Shown here piece by piece: positions 15,882 to 18,846 of a DNA stretch of 18,846 nt. Position 1 is the stretch's first letter; each line of letters begins with the position of its first letter. Made by a program: the position numbers and the translations under genes. The stretch comes from JBGRQB01 sp041725875. Its GTDB lineage: Bacteria > Bacteroidota > Ignavibacteria > Ignavibacteriales > Melioribacteraceae. The stretch covers positions 1-18,846 of the forward strand of contig JBGRQB010000076.1 of the NCBI GenBank assembly GCA_041725875.1, written 5' to 3'. The notes below the pieces were generated by a model. That model searched no databases and was not told where the DNA came from. It was given only the letters and a program-made list of their open reading frames with translations.

Positions 15882-16500
15882 AGTATTGGAGTTTTTGGGT
15901 TTATATCAATATTTCTATTGGCAGGTAAGAGGAAAAAAAGGAGAAGTTGCAGTTCTCAATAGTGGTTATTCCGTTGATGAATTTGATAAAGCAACTGAAT
16001 TTCACAAAAATATTTATCACAAGCATCTTATTGAAATTGTTTCAGAAGATACGAAAATTTGTCTCGACTTTGGTTGTGGAGTTGGACGATTTTCAAAGTG
16101 GTTGTCAGAAGAATTTAATTTGAAAGTAACAGGAACAGACATTTCTTTTCCTCTATTAAAAAAAGCGTATAGGTGTCCGCAAGTAAACTATAAAAACCTT
16201 TATGGAACGTCTTTACCATTTGATGATGAAAGTTATGATATGATTTTCATTAATCTTGTTTTAGGTGGGATTAGCGAGAAAAAATTATTAAAGATATCTG
16301 AAGAACTACAGAGAGTTTTGAAAAAAAATGGTAAACTGTTTCTTGTTGAAAATACAGCAAATTTGAATTCATCTCGAAAATGGTTTTTTAGAGATGAAAA
16401 TTTTTATATTTCGCTGTTTAAATCATTAAAAATAAAAAAAGTAGAAGAATACAAAGAGTTTAATGATACTTTATCAGTTTTCACAGGAGAAAAAATATAA
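15862..16500 (+). CDS. Class I SAM-dependent methyltransferase
   Basis: A Rossmann-fold methyltransferase of the UbiE/Methyltransf_11 type. Motif I is LDFGCGVGRF (68-77), followed by an acidic Asp93 at the end of the next strand (VTGTDIS, 89-95) that should bind the adenosylmethionine ribose. Then come LPFDDESYDMIFINLVLGG (118-136), the post-I/motif II segment, and LKKNGKLFLVE (153-163) as motif III. At 212 residues it is a minimal single-domain enzyme without a membrane segment. The substrate cannot be read from the sequence; the polysaccharide context suggests O- or N-methylation of a sugar, possibly as a chain-capping or repeat-unit decoration. The start at 15862 overlaps the polymerase gene by 20 bases in another frame. 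The gene is visibly more AT-rich than the division genes, and its stop directly abuts the next ATG. Confidence 0.88.
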   Translation: MKRILTKVLEFLGLYQYFYWQVRGKKGEVAVLNSGYSVDEFDKATEFHKNIYHKHLIEIVSEDTKICLDFGCGVGRFSKWLSEEFNLKVTGTDISFPLLKKAYRCPQVNYKNLYGTSLPFDDESYDMIFINLVLGGISEKKLLKISEELQRVLKKNGKLFLVENTANLNSSRKWFFRDENFYISLFKSLKIKKVEEYKEFNDTLSVFTGEKI

Positions 16501-17628
16501 ATGTCGAAAAATATTGTTCACTTAATAACCCCTTATTTGTTTCATACTGGTTCCTGGGTTTATTCTCAGTTAAAAGGAAGTTCCGGTTTTACACATAGCG
16601 TGTTTACGCAAAGAACTGAAAACCTGGATCAGTTTCCTTTGAACAATGTTTATTCCGTTGAAGATGAAAATAAATTAAACAGATTTTTGAATTATTTGAA
16701 TCGTCGCCTGACTCACAACTACGGAATGTTTTTTGATAAATATGTTAAAGAAATAAAACCGTTTTTATTTCATGGACATATGGGAAACGAAGCCGTTCAC
16801 TGGTTGAAGTTTGTTAAAAAACATAATATTCCTCTTGTTGCTACTTTTTACGGTGTTGATGTTTCAAAACTTGGACAAGAAGAAACTTGGCGAAAAAAGT
16901 ATCAGGAATTATTTGAGTATGGCTCTTACTTTCTTGCCGAAGGACCTAATTTAAGAGAACAGCTTATCAAGTTAGGTTGTCCCGAAGCAAAAGCAGTGGT
17001 TCAGCCACTTGGAATAAAAGTAGAAAAGTATCCTGAAAAAAAATATAATAGATCTGATAAAACTATCATTCTTCAAACTTCAACTTTCCGTGAAAAAAAA
17101 GGAATAGAATATTCACTTGAAGCTTTATCCAAACTTAAAAAAGCTGATTATAATTTTGAGTTTAGATTAATAGGTGCCGGAGATTCAGAAGCCGCAAACC
17201 AGAGAATGGAAAATATTGCAAAAGAATTTGGCATTTCTGAAAATGTAAAGTTTTTGGGTAAGCAACCTCATAGTGTTACAATTGAAGAAATGACAAAATG
17301 TGATATCTTTTTGCACCCGAGTGTTCAGGCAAAAGATGGTGACAACGAAGGTGGTGCGCCTGTGGGATTAATCGAAGCCTGTGCGACCGGCTGTCCGGTT
17401 GTGTCAACAACACACGCCGATATACCGGGTGTTGTTGTAAATAATGAAACCGGTTTCTTAGTTGAAGAAAGAAATAGTGATCAAATTTTTGAGAAATTAA
17501 AATGGTTTATTGATAACCCGGAACAGATGGAAATATTTGGAAGAAGAAGTCGGGACTTTGTACAAAATAAGTTTGACTTAAAAAAAACTATTCCTTCACT
17601 TGAAACGATTTACAAAAAATTAGTTTAG
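16501..17628 (+). CDS. GT4-family glycosyltransferase (colanic-acid/WcaL-like)
   Basis: A GT-B fold retaining glycosyltransferase that would transfer a sugar from a nucleotide donor to the growing lipid-linked repeat unit at the cytoplasmic face of the inner membrane. The N-terminal acceptor domain includes FHGHMGNEAVHW (90-101) and ATFYGVDVS (114-122). The donor domain contains LQTSTFREKKGIEY (191-204), LIGAGD (223-228), KFLGKQPH (250-257) and the diagnostic DGDNEGGAPVGLIEACATG (279-297) with the paired glutamates Glu283 and Glu292, then PVVSTTHADIPGVV (299-312). This combination is typical of colanic-acid-type GT4 enzymes. Length (375) is normal. Donor and linkage cannot be predicted by eye. 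The ATG directly follows the methyltransferase stop, without a clear Shine-Dalgarno. Confidence 0.92.
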   Translation: MSKNIVHLITPYLFHTGSWVYSQLKGSSGFTHSVFTQRTENLDQFPLNNVYSVEDENKLNRFLNYLNRRLTHNYGMFFDKYVKEIKPFLFHGHMGNEAVHWLKFVKKHNIPLVATFYGVDVSKLGQEETWRKKYQELFEYGSYFLAEGPNLREQLIKLGCPEAKAVVQPLGIKVEKYPEKKYNRSDKTIILQTSTFREKKGIEYSLEALSKLKKADYNFEFRLIGAGDSEAANQRMENIAKEFGISENVKFLGKQPHSVTIEEMTKCDIFLHPSVQAKDGDNEGGAPVGLIEACATGCPVVSTTHADIPGVVVNNETGFLVEERNSDQIFEKLKWFIDNPEQMEIFGRRSRDFVQNKFDLKKTIPSLETIYKKLV

Positions 17629-17633
17629 ACATA

Positions 17634-18830
17634 ATGAATAAAAAATCTATATTATTTGTTTCAGACAGTAGTATCACTAATCGTATTCTTCATTCTCAGG
17701 GATTTCCTTTGTTAGCTTCGCTGAGTGAAGAAGGATATAAATCTTTTTGTATTACTTATGAGAAATTGCAGAATACTGAAAATGAAATTGAAACAATCAA
17801 TCGTATAAAAAATAAATATCTTAACAAGATTACATTTTTTGAAAACAGATATAAAAGTAAAAAAATAATTCCTAATTGGATTCTTCGTATCATTACGATG
17901 ACCAAGCAAACAAGGGATATAATAAAAAATCATAAAATTGACATTGTTCATACCCGAAGTTTAATTCCCTCTGTAATGGCTCTTACAGCTTTAATGTTTA
18001 CAACAAGAAAAGTTAAGTTTATTTACGATAACAGAGGAGTTTTAATTGAAGAAGAAATTTACCGCGGGAACCTTAAAAAAAATGGAATTATAACTGTTGC
18101 GTTAAAATTATTTGAACTAAAAATTATGCGAAAAGCAGATGCAATGGTTGTGGTTTCTAAGAAATTTAAAGAGTATATTAGTGAGGCTTATACCAGATAT
18201 ATTCCTGATATTGTTGATAAGACTGTAGCAATAACAAATGGGACAGATATTTCGGATCTTCCTGAAAATATTATTCAACATAAAAAAAGGGATAAAATTT
18301 CAGTTGTATATTCGGGCTCAGCTATGAAATGGCAATATCTTCCCGGTATAAAAAAATTTGTTGCGGAATGTCGTAAAAACTTTAAAGAAATCGAAATAAA
18401 CATTTTAACTTATGATTATGATCAATTTTATGATTTACTGAAGGGTATAGATGGATTTGGAGAAAAAATTATTCTACAAACTTTAGAATCTCATCAGGTT
18501 AAAGAAAAATTAATGGAAAGCAATTTTGCAATAATGATAAGAGAAAGGAACTTAGTGAACAAAGTCGCAACACCTGTAAAGTTTGCGGAATATCTGTCTG
18601 CCGGATTACCGGTTTTTCTCTCTAGTGGGATAGGGGATACAGAAGATATTATTAACCGTAACAAAATTGGGGTGGTTGTTGACGAAAATAAAATTCAATA
18701 CGGAATTGAAGAAATGATCAATTTACTTAAAGATGAAAATATTTATCAAAGATGCATTGATACAGTTAAAAAAGAATTGGATCTGCAGAATAGCATTGAT
18801 AAATATATAGATCTGTATAGTAAATTGTGA
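17634..18830 (+). CDS. GT4-like glycosyltransferase (divergent)
   Basis: A second GT-B fold glycosyltransferase, less conserved than its neighbour. The N-terminal domain shows DIVHTRSLIPS (103-113) and FIYDNRGVLIEEE (129-141), the 'DxRG' pattern seen in GT4 members, and VVVSKKFKEY (172-181). The donor domain has VVYSGSAMKWQ (224-234), then IRERNLVNKVATPVKFAEYLSAG (302-324), with the conserved Lys-Phe-x-Glu (316-319) and Gly-Leu-Pro-Val (324-327) that contact the donor nucleotide. It has 398 residues, and the stop TGA is at 18828-18830, so the gene is complete. There is no Shine-Dalgarno; only five bases separate it from the previous stop. The gene is very AT-rich and Lys/Ile-rich compared with the division genes. 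No terminator is seen in the 16 bases left, so the operon likely continues. Confidence 0.85.
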   Translation: MNKKSILFVSDSSITNRILHSQGFPLLASLSEEGYKSFCITYEKLQNTENEIETINRIKNKYLNKITFFENRYKSKKIIPNWILRIITMTKQTRDIIKNHKIDIVHTRSLIPSVMALTALMFTTRKVKFIYDNRGVLIEEEIYRGNLKKNGIITVALKLFELKIMRKADAMVVVSKKFKEYISEAYTRYIPDIVDKTVAITNGTDISDLPENIIQHKKRDKISVVYSGSAMKWQYLPGIKKFVAECRKNFKEIEINILTYDYDQFYDLLKGIDGFGEKIILQTLESHQVKEKLMESNFAIMIRERNLVNKVATPVKFAEYLSAGLPVFLSSGIGDTEDIINRNKIGVVVDENKIQYGIEEMINLLKDENIYQRCIDTVKKELDLQNSIDKYIDLYSKL

Positions 18831-18846
18831 TTAAATAAACGTATTA

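Noticed and set aside
1..18846. CRISPR arrays, tRNA/rRNA genes, insertion sequences, phage or defence genes
   Set aside because: No regularly spaced repeats, no cloverleaf or rRNA-like stretch, no transposase or integrase, and nearly all sequence is occupied by division and polysaccharide genes.

Overview
The window reads as a chromosomal segment of a Gram-negative, AT-rich bacterium, most likely from the Bacteroidota/Chlorobiota/Ignavibacteria branch. That placement is an inference. It rests on the base composition, the overall feel of the FtsZ sequence, the outer-membrane components, a mixture of strong and absent Shine-Dalgarno sites, and one promoter candidate of the Bacteroidota type. 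All genes lie on the + strand, coding density is very high, and no gene-free stretch exceeds about 200 bases.

Region 1 (1-2933) is the end of a division/cell-wall cluster: the 3' end of ftsQ, then ftsA, then ftsZ with a strong Shine-Dalgarno. A nested hairpin with a T-run follows ftsZ and probably ends this transcript.

Region 2 (3108-4487) holds a single nucleotide-sugar dehydrogenase gene of the UDP-HexNAc 6-dehydrogenase type. It ends in a clear intrinsic terminator (10-bp perfect stem plus T6), so it looks like its own transcription unit.

Region 3 (4647-18830) is a long, tightly packed polysaccharide operon of the Wzx/Wzy type. In order it encodes an unknown outer-membrane beta-barrel, a UDP-GlcNAc 2-epimerase (TTG start), dTDP-glucose 4,6-dehydratase (TTG start), an SLBB-repeat export protein, a Wzz-like chain-length protein without a kinase domain, an ArnB/PseC-like PLP sugar aminotransferase, an asparagine-synthetase-like protein whose glutaminase Cys is replaced by Pro, a Wzx flippase, a Wzy-type polymerase, a SAM methyltransferase, and two GT4 glycosyltransferases. 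The locus probably continues beyond the window.

How they may work together: the epimerase and the dehydrogenase could supply UDP-ManNAc and an N-acetylated uronic acid. RmlB plus the aminotransferase could supply a dTDP-4-amino-4,6-dideoxyhexose. The GT4 enzymes and the methyltransferase would build and decorate the repeat unit, Wzx would flip it, Wzy and Wzz would polymerise it, and the SLBB protein would take part in export. The most unusual component is the asparagine-synthetase-like protein. It keeps the ATP-pyrophosphatase loop but cannot release ammonia from glutamine by the usual mechanism, so it may join a carboxylate to a different amine.
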